From: Paludibacter sp.
Lineage (GTDB): Bacteria; Bacteroidota; Bacteroidia; Bacteroidales; Paludibacteraceae
Direction: 5' to 3'
Assembly (NCBI GenBank): GCA_027450045.1
Contig: DAIDKM010000009.1
Location: 1-57,603 of the forward strand
Length of the DNA: 57,603 bases
The position numbers and the translations under genes are program-made. This document shows, in pieces, positions 37,771-46,803 of the stretch; positions within the stretch are counted from its first letter, which is position 1; each line of letters starts with the position of its first letter. The notes under the pieces were generated by a model that worked only from the letters and a program-made list of their open reading frames with translations, searched no databases and had not been told where the DNA came from.

Positions 37771-39423
37771 TTATTTTCCAAGCAACTTGTTGTACTCGGC
37801 GTTATTGTCGATTACATCCATTGCTTTGTCTAATGTTTTGTCGTGTTGCAAAGAATAGCGGACCACTCCTTTTTGATAATAGTAACGTTTCACAATCTCG
37901 GCATTGATCATGTTTTTAATATCTTTCTTGAAAAGATTCAAGTCTTTGTCAATGTTCGGGGTGAGAAGCGTTTGAAGCGATTTGAAATCAGTAGCAGCTA
38001 AATCTCCATATCCTTCTATTTTAGCAGTAGCCATCAATTTTTTGAGCAATGTTTCACTTTGCAGGGTATAATGAAAGTTCTGAGCTTTGACATATTGTTT
38101 GAAGGCGTCATAATCGGAATCCGTTATGCTGAACTGTTCCGGTTCGGATATGCTTTTGTGCTTCAGTGCATACTGTGTGGCAAAATCGAAAATAATATTC
38201 TGATTATAGAGATAATATGTGATGTTGAGTTGTGCGCTGTCTTTTACAAACACATCGGGGCGAATGCCTCCTCCATCACGGACTAAACGTCCATCAGCAG
38301 TTTTGAAAACGTGCGTCAAACTGTCGGGAACACGTACAGGACTTCCGTCAGCATTGTGTTCGGCATAGTTTATAGCTTGGATGCATCGTCCACTTGGAAT
38401 ATAATATTTTGCAATTGTCACTTTCAAATGGCCATTGTAAGGAAGTGGACGGATGGATTGAACCAATCCTTTTCCAAAAGTGCGTGTACCCACTATAACT
38501 GCGCGATCTAAATCCTGCAATGAACCCGATAGGATTTCGGCTGCTGAGGCTGTATTATCATCCACCAGGATAGCCATAGGCATATCGGGCAAAATTGGTT
38601 CACTTTGTGTGCGATAGGTTTTATCCCATGCTTTTACTTTGCCACGGGTTGAAACGACTTCTGTTCCTTTTGGCACAAAAAAACCGACCATTTTCACGGC
38701 TTCGTCAATGATGCCTCCACCATTGTTACGTAAGTCGATAATCAATGCTTTGACATGATGCTCTTTCAAATTTAGTATTGCTTGTTGCATTTCATCAGAA
38801 GCATTTTCGGTGAACTCGCTCAACATGATATAGCCGACATTATTCTTCAAAACGCCATAATAGACTACCGGATTGATAGTGATCTTTTCGCGCATGACTT
38901 TAATGGTTAATGGCTTTTCAACTCCAGGTCGTTGAATTTTTAATGTCACCATTGTTTGGGGCTGTCCTTTTAATAAATTGCTGACTTGTTCGGTTGTTTT
39001 TCCTTTTAGTGAAATACCATCCAGATCGAGCAGAACGTCACCAGCTTTAAGCCCTGCTTTTTGTGCCGGTTTGCCTTCGAAAGGATCGTTGATAAACACT
39101 CTTCCATTCTGTTGCCCGATTTCAGCGCCAACGCCGGCATATTCTCCTGTGGTCATTTGTTTGAGAAAATCTGTTTGATCTTCAGGAATATACACTGTGT
39201 ATGGATCAAGACCGGCAAGCATATCATTGATGCCGGAAGTAATGGTTTTCTGATAGTTGATCGTGTCAACGTAAAACGCGTCTAAATCGCGAAAGAGAGA
39301 GTTGAAAATGTCCAGGTTTTTCGACAATGCAAAATGTTTGTCACTTGTATTTTCGCTCCATGCTCCAGTTGTAGCCAGCGCCATTAGCAGCATGACTAAA
39401 GATAATTTTTTGAGTATCGACAT
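37771..39423 (-). CDS. S41 family C-terminal processing protease (CtpA/Prc type)
   Basis: A 550-residue exported peptidase. Residues 1-22 are a signal peptide. The PDZ domain is about 82-175 (YAGVGAEIG, GLKAGDVLLDLDG). The S41 catalytic domain spans about 190-365 with VDDNTASAAEIL (Ser293) and FGKGLVQ (Lys318) forming the Ser-Lys dyad. A C-terminal helical region (about 400-545) completes it, as in Bacteroidota Prc proteins. It acts in the periplasm on C-termini of exported proteins. It is upstream of the glycan operon by 31 nt, so partial co-transcription is possible. A -7 element is at 39449-39456. Confidence 0.94.
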   Translation of the reverse strand: MSILKKLSLVMLLMALATTGAWSENTSDKHFALSKNLDIFNSLFRDLDAFYVDTINYQKTITSGINDMLAGLDPYTVYIPEDQTDFLKQMTTGEYAGVGAEIGQQNGRVFINDPFEGKPAQKAGLKAGDVLLDLDGISLKGKTTEQVSNLLKGQPQTMVTLKIQRPGVEKPLTIKVMREKITINPVVYYGVLKNNVGYIMLSEFTENASDEMQQAILNLKEHHVKALIIDLRNNGGGIIDEAVKMVGFFVPKGTEVVSTRGKVKAWDKTYRTQSEPILPDMPMAILVDDNTASAAEILSGSLQDLDRAVIVGTRTFGKGLVQSIRPLPYNGHLKVTIAKYYIPSGRCIQAINYAEHNADGSPVRVPDSLTHVFKTADGRLVRDGGGIRPDVFVKDSAQLNITYYLYNQNIIFDFATQYALKHKSISEPEQFSITDSDYDAFKQYVKAQNFHYTLQSETLLKKLMATAKIEGYGDLAATDFKSLQTLLTPNIDKDLNLFKKDIKNMINAEIVKRYYYQKGVVRYSLQHDKTLDKAMDVIDNNAEYNKLLGK

Positions 39424-39448
39424 AACGATGGGTTGCTTTAAGTTTGTG

Positions 39449-39456
39449 CAAAAATA
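39449..39456 (-). promoter_or_regulatory. -7 promoter element of the S41 protease gene
   Basis: TATTTTTG on the minus strand, 25 nt before the ATG, fits TAnnTTTG; no clear -33 partner. Confidence 0.4.
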
Positions 39457-39553
39457 CAGAATATTTCCCGTATAGAGATTGAGTTAAGGACAAATAGAAA
39501 AATTTCGTTTCTTGTTAGATCCCGTGTTGTCGTTTCTTATGCTAATGAGTTTC

Positions 39554-39585
39554 CTTGCATCGGTCGTTTCGAAATGGTATCTTTG
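39554..39585 (+). promoter_or_regulatory. Bacteroidota-type promoter of the COG2509 flavoprotein gene
   Basis: CTTG (39554-39557) and TATCTTTG (39578-39585) are 20 nt apart, close to the consensus. The start would be about 55 nt before the ATG at 39648. Confidence 0.6.
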
Positions 39586-39647
39586 CATATTCGATTCAAC
39601 GAGTCTTCTTCGTTTTTACATCCTGTTTCTAAATTGCTTAATCTATT

Positions 39648-41219
39648 ATGGCTATATTTCATCTTCAATTCGTCGTTTCGCCCGAAGAGGCGGCAATGCC
39701 CGAATTATTAAAACAACGCATTGCCCGTGAGATTCATACGGATGTGTCGCAGATTACGCAGTTTCGCAAGGTGCGTCAATCCATCGATGCACGCGGTCAT
39801 CATCCGAAAATGAATGTGATGGTGGATGTCACTACAGGATCGGATCAATTGCCTTCTGAATCAATGGACTTTGATTATGACGATGTGCATTCGAAAGAAG
39901 AGGTTCTTGTGGTTGGAGCAGGACCGGCAGGTTTGTTTGCTGCACTGCGATTGATTGAACTGGGCCTGAAACCGGTTGTCTTGGAACGTGGCAAAGAGGT
40001 AAGCGAACGCAAAAAAGACATTGCCATCCTGATGCGTAATCAAGGATTGAATCCCGAATCAAACTATTGTTTTGGTGAGGGTGGGGCGGGAACCTTTTCG
40101 GATGGGAAACTTTATACTCGTTCGACGAAAAAAGGCGATGTGAAACGTATCCTTTCTATTTTTCACTATCATGGTGCACAAGACGAAATATTGTACGAAA
40201 CACACCCTCATCTTGGTACTGATCGGTTGCCAGTTATCATCAAAAATATGCGTGAAACGATTTTGCATGCGGGTGGTGAAATCCATTTTTCCACAAGAGT
40301 GATTGATCTCGTTGTGCACGATGATAAAATGGAAGGCGTGAAGCTGGAAGATGGAACGGTTCGTAAAGCGCGTGCCGTGGTGTTGGCTACCGGTCATTCA
40401 GCACGCGATGTGTATGATATGTTACACCGGAGCAACGTCCTCCTCGAAGCCAAAGGCTTTGCGATGGGCGTTAGAGTGGAGCATCCGCAGGCTTTGATTG
40501 ATTCCATTCAATATCATCAACGCGTACGGAATGAATTTTTGCCGGCAGCTTCCTATAGTTTAGTTGATCAGGTTGATGGTCGAGGTGTTTATTCGTTTTG
40601 CATGTGCCCGGGAGGACATATTGTGTCAGCTTCTACAGGAAATCAAGAAATTGTGGTGAATGGCATGTCGGCTTCGCAGCGTAATTCCCCTTATGCCAAT
40701 GCCGGATTAGTGGTGGAAATACGTCCTGAAGATGTACCCGATTACCAGCAGTTGGGTGCGCTTGCTGGATTGCGGTTTCAGGAAAGCATCGAATCGTTGG
40801 CATCGATCAATATCGGTGGACAGGGACAAACGGCACCGGCGCAACGAGTAGCTGATTTTGTGAAAGGAAAGCTGTCGGGTTCTTTGCCAGAGTGTTCGTA
40901 CTTGCCCGGGACACTTTCGTCGCCGCTGCATTTTTGGTTGCCGGAGATGATTTCGACGCGTTTGCGCGAAGGTTTGAAGCGTTTCGACCGGAAGATGCAG
41001 GGTTTTGTCACGAATGAGGCGTTATTACTCGGCGTTGAATCACGTTCATCGTCACCGGTGCGTATTCCAAGAGATCGCGACACGATGCAACATGTTCAAA
41101 TCAAAGGTCTTTTCCCATGCGGTGAAGGTGCCGGTTATGCCGGAGGTATTACTTCGTCGGCAATTGATGGAGAGAATTCTGCTCAAGCTGTTGAACGTTT
41201 TTTGAAAGGGAATAAATAG
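39648..41219 (+). CDS. FAD-dependent oxidoreductase, COG2509 family
   Basis: A 523-residue flavoprotein. Residues 1-75 form a small N-terminal domain; residues about 88-102 are the FAD Rossmann motif VVGAGPAGLFAALRL, followed by LERGKEVSERKKDIA, NYCFGEGGAGTFSDGKLYTR (family signature) and a C-terminal PCGEGAGYAGGITSSAIDGENSAQAV. This uncharacterised, widespread family is related to HI0933/BaiN-type flavoproteins; the substrate is unknown. It has its own promoter. A hairpin-like inverted repeat at 41219-41253 separates it from the tautomerase gene. Confidence 0.9.
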   Translation: MAIFHLQFVVSPEEAAMPELLKQRIAREIHTDVSQITQFRKVRQSIDARGHHPKMNVMVDVTTGSDQLPSESMDFDYDDVHSKEEVLVVGAGPAGLFAALRLIELGLKPVVLERGKEVSERKKDIAILMRNQGLNPESNYCFGEGGAGTFSDGKLYTRSTKKGDVKRILSIFHYHGAQDEILYETHPHLGTDRLPVIIKNMRETILHAGGEIHFSTRVIDLVVHDDKMEGVKLEDGTVRKARAVVLATGHSARDVYDMLHRSNVLLEAKGFAMGVRVEHPQALIDSIQYHQRVRNEFLPAASYSLVDQVDGRGVYSFCMCPGGHIVSASTGNQEIVVNGMSASQRNSPYANAGLVVEIRPEDVPDYQQLGALAGLRFQESIESLASINIGGQGQTAPAQRVADFVKGKLSGSLPECSYLPGTLSSPLHFWLPEMISTRLREGLKRFDRKMQGFVTNEALLLGVESRSSSPVRIPRDRDTMQHVQIKGLFPCGEGAGYAGGITSSAIDGENSAQAVERFLKGNK

Positions 41220-41270
41220 GAGATAATCTCATTTTACAAGAGGTTATTTCTCCCATATACACTTAAAATA

Positions 41271-41275
41271 GGAGG
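41271..41275 (+). promoter_or_regulatory. Strong Shine-Dalgarno of the tautomerase gene
   Basis: GGAGG sits 7 nt before the ATG at 41283. A textbook Shine-Dalgarno is rare in this window, where most genes have none. Confidence 0.7.
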
Positions 41276-41282
41276 AATCATT

Positions 41283-41474
41283 ATGCCGGTAATTTCAGTA
41301 GAAGGGTCAAAGCTGACTAAGGAACAAAAGAGTGAATTAATTGCGTCGCTCACCGAAGTGGCAAGTAAGATTATGAACGTAAACAAAGAGTCGTATATTG
41401 TTCTTATCAAAGAGAATGATATGGACAACATTGGCGTGGGAGGCGTAGTGTTATCAGAAAAGCTTAAGAAGTAA
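41283..41474 (+). CDS. 4-oxalocrotonate tautomerase family protein
   Basis: A 63-residue protein in the tautomerase superfamily. The initiator Met is followed by Pro, which would be the catalytic Pro1 general base. It continues VISVEGSKLTKEQKSELIASLTEVASKIMNV, the beta-alpha-beta pattern of 4-OT. The catalytic Arg pair of true 4-OT is not evident (the motif around residue 40 has ESYIVLIKEND), so the substrate is unknown. An isochorismatase-fold gene follows after 32 nt on the same strand. Confidence 0.88.
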   Translation: MPVISVEGSKLTKEQKSELIASLTEVASKIMNVNKESYIVLIKENDMDNIGVGGVVLSEKLKK

Positions 41475-41506
41475 TTTATTTATTGATCAGGTTTACAGTT
41501 TATTAC

Positions 41507-42088
41507 ATGAATATGGAACTAAATCAGGAATTGAAAGAGATTGTTGCCCCCGCTAAAACTGCTGTTTTACTATGGGATGTGCAAAACATGCTAGTCGATA
41601 ACATCTTTAACAAAGAAACGTTTTTGGCCAATACGAATGAGGTACTTGCAGCCGCGAGGGAGAAGAATATGCCTGTGTTCTTTTCTAAAATAGATCCGCT
41701 GCCAGAACGGTTTGAGTCGCCAGTGAGGAAATATTTTGCGAAGCATCGTGTTTTCCAACTAAAGTTCACACCGACAGGTCTTGATCTTGCCATTGAACCG
41801 TTGGCAAATGAAGCGGTGGTACGCAAAAATACGGCGAGCATCTTTATTGGGACTAATGTCGAACAGATGTTACGAAATGCAGGCATTACAACGATTGTTT
41901 TGATCGGTATTGCCACTGAAATAGGCGTTGAGTCGAGTGCACGGGATGCCTTAAACAGAGGATTTTTCCCTGTGATTGTGACTGATGCCGTCTCTTCGTA
42001 TAATCAGGCAGCTCACCACCGTTCACTTGAGAATATGCAGAACATGATGATTCTGTTGAGCGCAAAAGAACTGATCTCGCTTTGGTAA
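41507..42088 (+). CDS. Isochorismatase-fold protein lacking the catalytic Cys
   Basis: A 193-residue cysteine-hydrolase-fold protein (relatives include isochorismatase, nicotinamidase and carbamoylsarcosine amidase). Asp24 (LLWDVQNML) and Lys107 (VVRKNTASIF) match two catalytic positions. The loop that normally carries the Cys reads GIATEIGVESSARDA, with Gly140 at the Cys position. A non-thiol reaction or a binding role is possible. The ATG at 41507 is used rather than a TTG at 41483. It follows the tautomerase gene, so a shared catabolic or signalling task is plausible but unproven. Confidence 0.85.
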   Translation: MNMELNQELKEIVAPAKTAVLLWDVQNMLVDNIFNKETFLANTNEVLAAAREKNMPVFFSKIDPLPERFESPVRKYFAKHRVFQLKFTPTGLDLAIEPLANEAVVRKNTASIFIGTNVEQMLRNAGITTIVLIGIATEIGVESSARDALNRGFFPVIVTDAVSSYNQAAHHRSLENMQNMMILLSAKELISLW

Positions 42089-42100
42089 AGAAAATGCAAA

Positions 42101-42187
42101 GTTGATCAGATTGTAGCGTTACACACTACCGTATTGCAGTGTCACCCACTATCGTGCTATAGCGTAACCCGCTATCATATTGTCGCA
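42101..42187. repeat. Degenerate 23-bp tandem repeat
   Basis: Three imperfect 23-bp units (42119-42141, 42142-42164, 42165-42187) plus a partial unit (about 42101-42118). Each has an ACnC-C-CTA-C-like centre; units 1 and 2 share CACTA and units 2 and 3 share GCTAT. They lie between the convergent isochorismatase-like and GH31 genes. Confidence 0.6.
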
Positions 42188-42252
42188 CCACCTTCCCTTC
42201 CTTTAGTTCGCATCAACTTTAAAAGTTGCATTCCAACTAAATAGAAACTTTT

Positions 42253-44625
42253 TTACCTAACTATTTTCAGCGTGACCGGCTTGCCGGAGAATGCAAAGGA
42301 ATAATGCAACGTGCCATGTCGATACTGAATGTCCTTGCTATCCTTTGCCCATGCGGAGTTTTTGCCTTTCAGCAGTTTCCCGTTTACATAGAGAGCAAAG
42401 GGCGTTTGACTATTCATCGGTATTGTGAATTCAATATTGCGCTTTAGTGGTTGTCCTTTGTAATGGCCGTGATTGGAAGAAAGGGTAATTGTTCCTCCTT
42501 TTTGATTAAATCCGGTGGCGGTGAAATGGAGCAATTCATACATTCCATCTTTCAGACTGCTTTTGGAGACGCCATCATCATTGAACAAATCATACGTTGA
42601 AGGCTTGAATGACGGGATATATATCACGTTCAGGTTATTCCCCGTGTAATGGCCTGCCTGTTCAATTGTTTTATCTTCGGGAATAAAGCTTCCTTCTTTG
42701 TAGAAATAAGGGATGTCGGTCAAGGTGCAACTATCCGTGTACCATTGATTGCCGGCTAATAAATGATGCTTTAATGTTGCATACCAATTGCCTGATGGCA
42801 AATAATAGGTAACCGTTTTTATGCCTTTATCAATAATCGGAGCTACCAGAATGGACTTTCCCCACATGTATTCATTCAGAATTTTATTGGCAGTGGTATC
42901 CTTTGGATATGAATAATACAATGGCGACATCAACGGTTGTCCATTTTTAGCTTGCTGATACCCTAACGTGTAATTGTAGGGCAACAAACGATAACGCAGA
43001 TAAATGGCTTGTTTGGCATACGAACGATAGGGTTCGGGAATTAAGGCGGCTTCGCTTGGAAAGCTGAATGCTGTTTTGTCAACGCCATAAAGCGCTGTGC
43101 CGTGAGGTTTGAAGATGGGAGTAAATGCTGCAAACTGTAACCAACGTACGTAAAGTTCGCTATCACCATTGCCACCGGCAAAACCTCCCGCATCGCTGTG
43201 CACATAAGGAATGCCACTCATGCTCATACCCAGCAATACTGGTAATTGAGCTTGCAATCCGCTCCAGTTTCTTCCAACATCACCTGTCCAGGGAAAAATG
43301 CAATAACGTTGTGTGCCGGCATAGCCGCTTCGATTGAGGCTGAACAATCGCTTTTCGGGATAATATTTTGCATATTTCTCATACAGCATCTTTGTCCACG
43401 TGTGGCCAAAGAAATTATGTACTTCATTTGCGCTGAAGAGTCGTTTGAATCCTAAATCTTTCAGGTTATGGTACATGTCAGCCGGATGTGTTTCGGGTTC
43501 ACCCAGGTCGCCCCACCAACCTTCGACGCCATTATCCATTTGTCGTTTGTAGAATTGCCAGAACCAGGATTGAGCATCGTTACGGAAAAGATCGAGCAGG
43601 CCTCCCTTCCCAAAATAAAACCGGGTGAGCAAATAAGGCTTTTTGCCTGTGCTGTCAACGGCAAGATAGGGTAGTGAGCGTTCGTAATTCTTAGAACCTT
43701 CTACCAAATAAGGTTCGGTGATTAAAATAGTTTTGATTCCTTGCTTCGAGAATCCGGCAATCATCTTTTTAGGATCAGGCCAATGGTTTTTATCGACCCA
43801 ATCCAAATTACCCAGCGTGTTTTTAATGCTGTCGCCAAACCAGAACAGATCAAAGATCACGGCATCGACGGGAATAGTGTCCTGAGTCATTTTTGCTAAA
43901 ATATGGGTTACTTGAGCGTCGCTGGTATAGCCAAAACGACTCATCAGGTTGCCGAACGCCCAACGTGGAGGAATGGGTTGTGTGCCGGTCAATTGATAAT
44001 AGGAGTGAAGAATGGTTTTGTAATTTCCAAAAATGACATACACATCCAATGCGCCCGAAACAGCGCCATATTCCAGGATGTTTTTATCCTTTTTCCCAAG
44101 ATCGAAATAGGCTTTCGATACGTTGTCGAAAAAGAGACCATAGCCGGCTGAAGAAGTCAGAAAGGGGACTTCATAATTAAGATTTTCAGCTCCTACGCCA
44201 TATCCATAATCAGGCTTGTTATACAATCCTAAATGGTATCCTCGCCGGTTTAAAGGTAAAGCGCGTTCTCCACCGCCAAAAAGTTCTTCGGCTGGATGCA
44301 AGGCAATCTTAAAACCGCGGTAATCGTCATCCTTGAAGGTGGACGCAATGACAAAACGATGGTTGACGATGAGCGAATCGTGCCGCAAAATTACCGGTAA
44401 CTTTTTATCAATGATTACCGGTTTGAGAATCACGGCATCACTGATGGATTCATTGTGTCGGTATCCGTTGGGTTGGAAACTGATTTTGTAGATGTTGTCT
44501 TTGTATTTTGACACGGTAAAGACACCCGACGAGGAAATAAAACGTTCAGTCGTTTGCGAACTGTTTTGCCCGAAAAGCGTTAAAGCAACCATAAATAGAC
44601 CGACAAGAGTAATAAACCTTCTCAT
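42253..44625 (-). CDS. Glycoside hydrolase family 31 (alpha-glucosidase/alpha-xylosidase type)
   Basis: A 790-residue exported glycosidase. Residues 1-20 are a signal peptide ending in FGQ. Residues about 115-215 are the GH31 N-terminal beta domain with EELFGGGERALPLNRRG. The TIM barrel spans about 220-560, with nucleophile Asp373 in GWWGDLGEPE and acid/base Asp449 in WTGDVGRNW; beta domains follow to 790. The exact sugar is not determinable from sequence. It is transcribed from its own promoter (44674-44703), just downstream of the fucose operon, and may attack another sugar of the same glycan. Confidence 0.93.
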   Translation of the reverse strand: MRRFITLVGLFMVALTLFGQNSSQTTERFISSSGVFTVSKYKDNIYKISFQPNGYRHNESISDAVILKPVIIDKKLPVILRHDSLIVNHRFVIASTFKDDDYRGFKIALHPAEELFGGGERALPLNRRGYHLGLYNKPDYGYGVGAENLNYEVPFLTSSAGYGLFFDNVSKAYFDLGKKDKNILEYGAVSGALDVYVIFGNYKTILHSYYQLTGTQPIPPRWAFGNLMSRFGYTSDAQVTHILAKMTQDTIPVDAVIFDLFWFGDSIKNTLGNLDWVDKNHWPDPKKMIAGFSKQGIKTILITEPYLVEGSKNYERSLPYLAVDSTGKKPYLLTRFYFGKGGLLDLFRNDAQSWFWQFYKRQMDNGVEGWWGDLGEPETHPADMYHNLKDLGFKRLFSANEVHNFFGHTWTKMLYEKYAKYYPEKRLFSLNRSGYAGTQRYCIFPWTGDVGRNWSGLQAQLPVLLGMSMSGIPYVHSDAGGFAGGNGDSELYVRWLQFAAFTPIFKPHGTALYGVDKTAFSFPSEAALIPEPYRSYAKQAIYLRYRLLPYNYTLGYQQAKNGQPLMSPLYYSYPKDTTANKILNEYMWGKSILVAPIIDKGIKTVTYYLPSGNWYATLKHHLLAGNQWYTDSCTLTDIPYFYKEGSFIPEDKTIEQAGHYTGNNLNVIYIPSFKPSTYDLFNDDGVSKSSLKDGMYELLHFTATGFNQKGGTITLSSNHGHYKGQPLKRNIEFTIPMNSQTPFALYVNGKLLKGKNSAWAKDSKDIQYRHGTLHYSFAFSGKPVTLKIVR

Positions 44626-44673
44626 AAATCAGGAATAATAGATGATGTTTCGTTCGTTTGAATGATAAGGCGT

Positions 44674-44703
44674 CAAAATTACTCTTTTTTTGTTCAAAGT
44701 CAA
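44674..44703 (-). promoter_or_regulatory. Promoter of the GH31 gene
   Basis: On the minus strand, TTG (44703-44701) is 19 nt from TAATTTTG (44681-44674), close to the Bacteroidota consensus. It lies about 49 nt before the GH31 ATG. Confidence 0.55.
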
Positions 44704-44764
44704 TACCTTCTTAATTTCTGCTTTGCTGGTCGGATGAATAAGATGTGTTTATATAATTCGATTG

Positions 44765-44946
44765 TATTGTCGTACCACCTTCGGTTGGGTGATCGCGACA
44801 CACACGATAATACGGTCGTGCCTGGTTGGGACGCAATTCCCCAAAACACACTCCAGTGTAATCACAGAGATTACACTCAATTTGTATTGGATGCCAGAAC
44901 AACATTGTTCGGAGTATCAGAACGACACGGTAGTGAATGTCACTAC
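44765..44946. repeat. Cluster of inverted repeats upstream of GH31
   Basis: Four potential hairpins: TATTGTCGT/ACGATAATA (44765-44773 with 44804-44812), AGTGTAATC/GATTACACT (44855-44863 with 44869-44877), GAACAA/TTGTTC (44897-44902 with 44905-44910), and GTAGTG/CACTAC (44930-44935 with 44941-44946). Segments 44809-44816, 44786-44792 and 44927-44935 match, in reverse complement, parts of the 42119-42148 repeat. Function is unknown. Confidence 0.5.
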
Positions 44947-44969
44947 AACCCGATTGGTATGTGAGTACA

Positions 44970-45003
44970 AATAAAGGAGCAAAATGACTCCTGCTCCTTT
45001 ATT
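44970..45003 (-). terminator. Hairpin terminator after fucI
   Basis: AATAAAGGAGC (44970-44980) and GCTCCTTTATT (44993-45003) form a perfect 11-bp stem with a 12-nt loop, 18 nt after the fucI stop. On the minus strand the stem ends in a T-rich arm, consistent with termination of the fucose operon. Confidence 0.65.
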
Positions 45004-45021
45004 ATACGTGCCAATTGTCAA

Positions 45022-46800
45022 TTACTTATACAGTCCGCTGTATGTTTGGCAAGCGCGGTAATCGGCGCCTTCGGCATCCATTCCGAACGAATTCCACGCG
45101 CTGGGACGGAAAATCGTTTCATCGTCCACGTTGTGCATGCAGACCGGAATACGCAACATGGAAGCCATCGTGATAAGGTCGGCACCGATATGTCCGTAGC
45201 TGAATGCACCGTGGTTTGCTCCCCAGTTGTTCATTACCGAATAGACATCGCGAAAAGCGCCCTTCCCTGTTAAGCGCGGTGTGAACCATGTTGTCGGCCA
45301 TGTGTGATCGGTGCGTTCATCTAAAATGGCATGCACTTCTTGTGGAATCTCCACTGTCCAACCTTCGGCTATTTGCAACACGGGACCAAGTCCTTTCACA
45401 AGATTGATCCGTGTCATCGTCACCGGCATTCCGCCCTTGGAGAGAAACTTCGACGAATATCCTCCGCCACGAAAATAGTCGCGGTTGGCAGGATACCACG
45501 TGGTAGCCTTCAAACAATTGTCGACATCTTTATCTGTAATCTCCCAAAATGGTTTCATGACCGGTTGTCCGTCGCGGGTTTGTTGACCTGATCCATCGAG
45601 ACTTGCCGAACCTGAATTGATGAGATGTATCAGGCCGTTGGCAGCTAAGCCTGTCAGTTTCTTTCCTGTTACCCGTTCGACAGCTTCGGGACTCCAGAAT
45701 GTGCGCACATCGGCAAACACCTGCGCTGTGCCTGTGAGAAGATGGCCAAAGAGCATTGACATGCCATTGAGCGAATCGTTTTCGGTAGCCAGTGTAAAGG
45801 CTTCGCGAATTCCATTCCAGTCAAATGACGAATTGAGCATGGCTTCCGAGAAATCGCCGTTTGGCATAAAGTCCGTCCATTGTCGTTGTCCCTGAAAACC
45901 GGCAGCAATGGCATTATGTCCTAATGCTTCTTCGGCAAACCCTTGTTCTTTCAGGTTGGGATTTCCAACCATCAGATCGCGAATGATCAACGTCATTTTC
46001 ACCACAAATTCCCAATCGGCTTGTTTGCCAGCGCTGTCTTTTACTTTTCCGGGTACGTTGGAATCTTCGCCTTCGTTCACCTTACAATGGCTCAATGTCC
46101 ATGCGATGGCTTTGGCATATTCATTTTTGTCGAAAATACCTTCGTTGACACGACGAATGATTTCAGACATATCCACTGATTCGTTGCGCATGCCGAGATA
46201 AGTTTGGAAAAAGTCGCTATCCACAATCGAACCTGCAATTCCCATGGATGTCGATCCGATGGACAGATAAGAACGGCCACGCATGGAGGCAACGGCGATG
46301 CCGGCTTTCGCAAAACGAAGCAGTTTTCCTTTTACATCGGCAGGAATGGAGGTGTCTGTAGAATCTTGTACATCGCGTCCGTAAATACCGAATGCGGGCA
46401 TTCCCTTTTGCGTGTGTCCGGCTAATGCTGCGGCTAAATAAACAGCGCCGGGACGTTCCGTTCCATTGAATCCCCAAATAGCTTTTGGTACCTGCGTATC
46501 GTAGTCGATGGTTTCGCTTCCATAACACCAGCAAGAAGTCACGGTGATACTTACGCCGACACCTTCGCGACGAAACTTTTCGGCACAGGCAGCCGCTTCG
46601 GGAACACGTCCGATGGTTGTGTCGGCAATGACGCATTGTACCGGCGTTCCGTCGGTATATTTCAATGTGGACGAAAGCAGTTCCGCCACACGTTTGGCCA
46701 TGTTCATGGTTTGCACTTCGAGCGATTCGCGTATGCCGCCCTGACGTGCATCAATGGTGGGACGAATGCCTACTTTCGGATGATTTGATAAAGGGTTCAT
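45022..46800 (-). CDS. fucI: L-fucose isomerase
   Basis: FucI interconverts L-fucose and L-fuculose in the cytoplasm. The 592-residue protein matches the E. coli enzyme in length. Metal ligands and acid residues are visible: ATENDSLNG (Glu340, equivalent to E. coli E337) and AQVFADVRT (Asp364, equivalent to D361). [19 protein letters not shown] and the C-terminal [36 protein letters not shown] are family patterns. It begins 3 nt after the GH29 stop, so the two genes are co-transcribed. No fuculokinase or fuculose-1-phosphate aldolase gene lies downstream. Confidence 0.98.
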   Translation of the reverse strand: MNPLSNHPKVGIRPTIDARQGGIRESLEVQTMNMAKRVAELLSSTLKYTDGTPVQCVIADTTIGRVPEAAACAEKFRREGVGVSITVTSCWCYGSETIDYDTQVPKAIWGFNGTERPGAVYLAAALAGHTQKGMPAFGIYGRDVQDSTDTSIPADVKGKLLRFAKAGIAVASMRGRSYLSIGSTSMGIAGSIVDSDFFQTYLGMRNESVDMSEIIRRVNEGIFDKNEYAKAIAWTLSHCKVNEGEDSNVPGKVKDSAGKQADWEFVVKMTLIIRDLMVGNPNLKEQGFAEEALGHNAIAAGFQGQRQWTDFMPNGDFSEAMLNSSFDWNGIREAFTLATENDSLNGMSMLFGHLLTGTAQVFADVRTFWSPEAVERVTGKKLTGLAANGLIHLINSGSASLDGSGQQTRDGQPVMKPFWEITDKDVDNCLKATTWYPANRDYFRGGGYSSKFLSKGGMPVTMTRINLVKGLGPVLQIAEGWTVEIPQEVHAILDERTDHTWPTTWFTPRLTGKGAFRDVYSVMNNWGANHGAFSYGHIGADLITMASMLRIPVCMHNVDDETIFRPSAWNSFGMDAEGADYRACQTYSGLYK

Positions 46801-46803
46801 TCG

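Larger units (their letters stand above)
44626..45021. other. Structured intergenic region between the GH31 gene and fucI
   Basis: A 396-nt stretch with the GH31 promoter (44674-44703), a series of inverted repeats (44765-44812, 44855-44877, 44897-44910, 44930-44946), and the fucI terminator (44970-45003). Parts resemble, in reverse complement, the repeat beyond the other end of GH31. Plus-strand frames here (44662-44974) have no start context or domain and are rejected. Confidence 0.6.

Noticed and set aside
41219-41253. Terminator between the COG2509 flavoprotein and the tautomerase gene
   Set aside because: An imperfect inverted repeat is present but there is no T-run, so termination cannot be supported.
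42119-42187. Possible CRISPR array
   Set aside because: Units are contiguous and degenerate, with no spacers and no cas genes.
44662-44974. Plus-strand frames of 70-100 residues upstream of GH31
   Set aside because: They cross the GH31 promoter, several inverted repeats and the fucI terminator, and show no domain or codon pattern.
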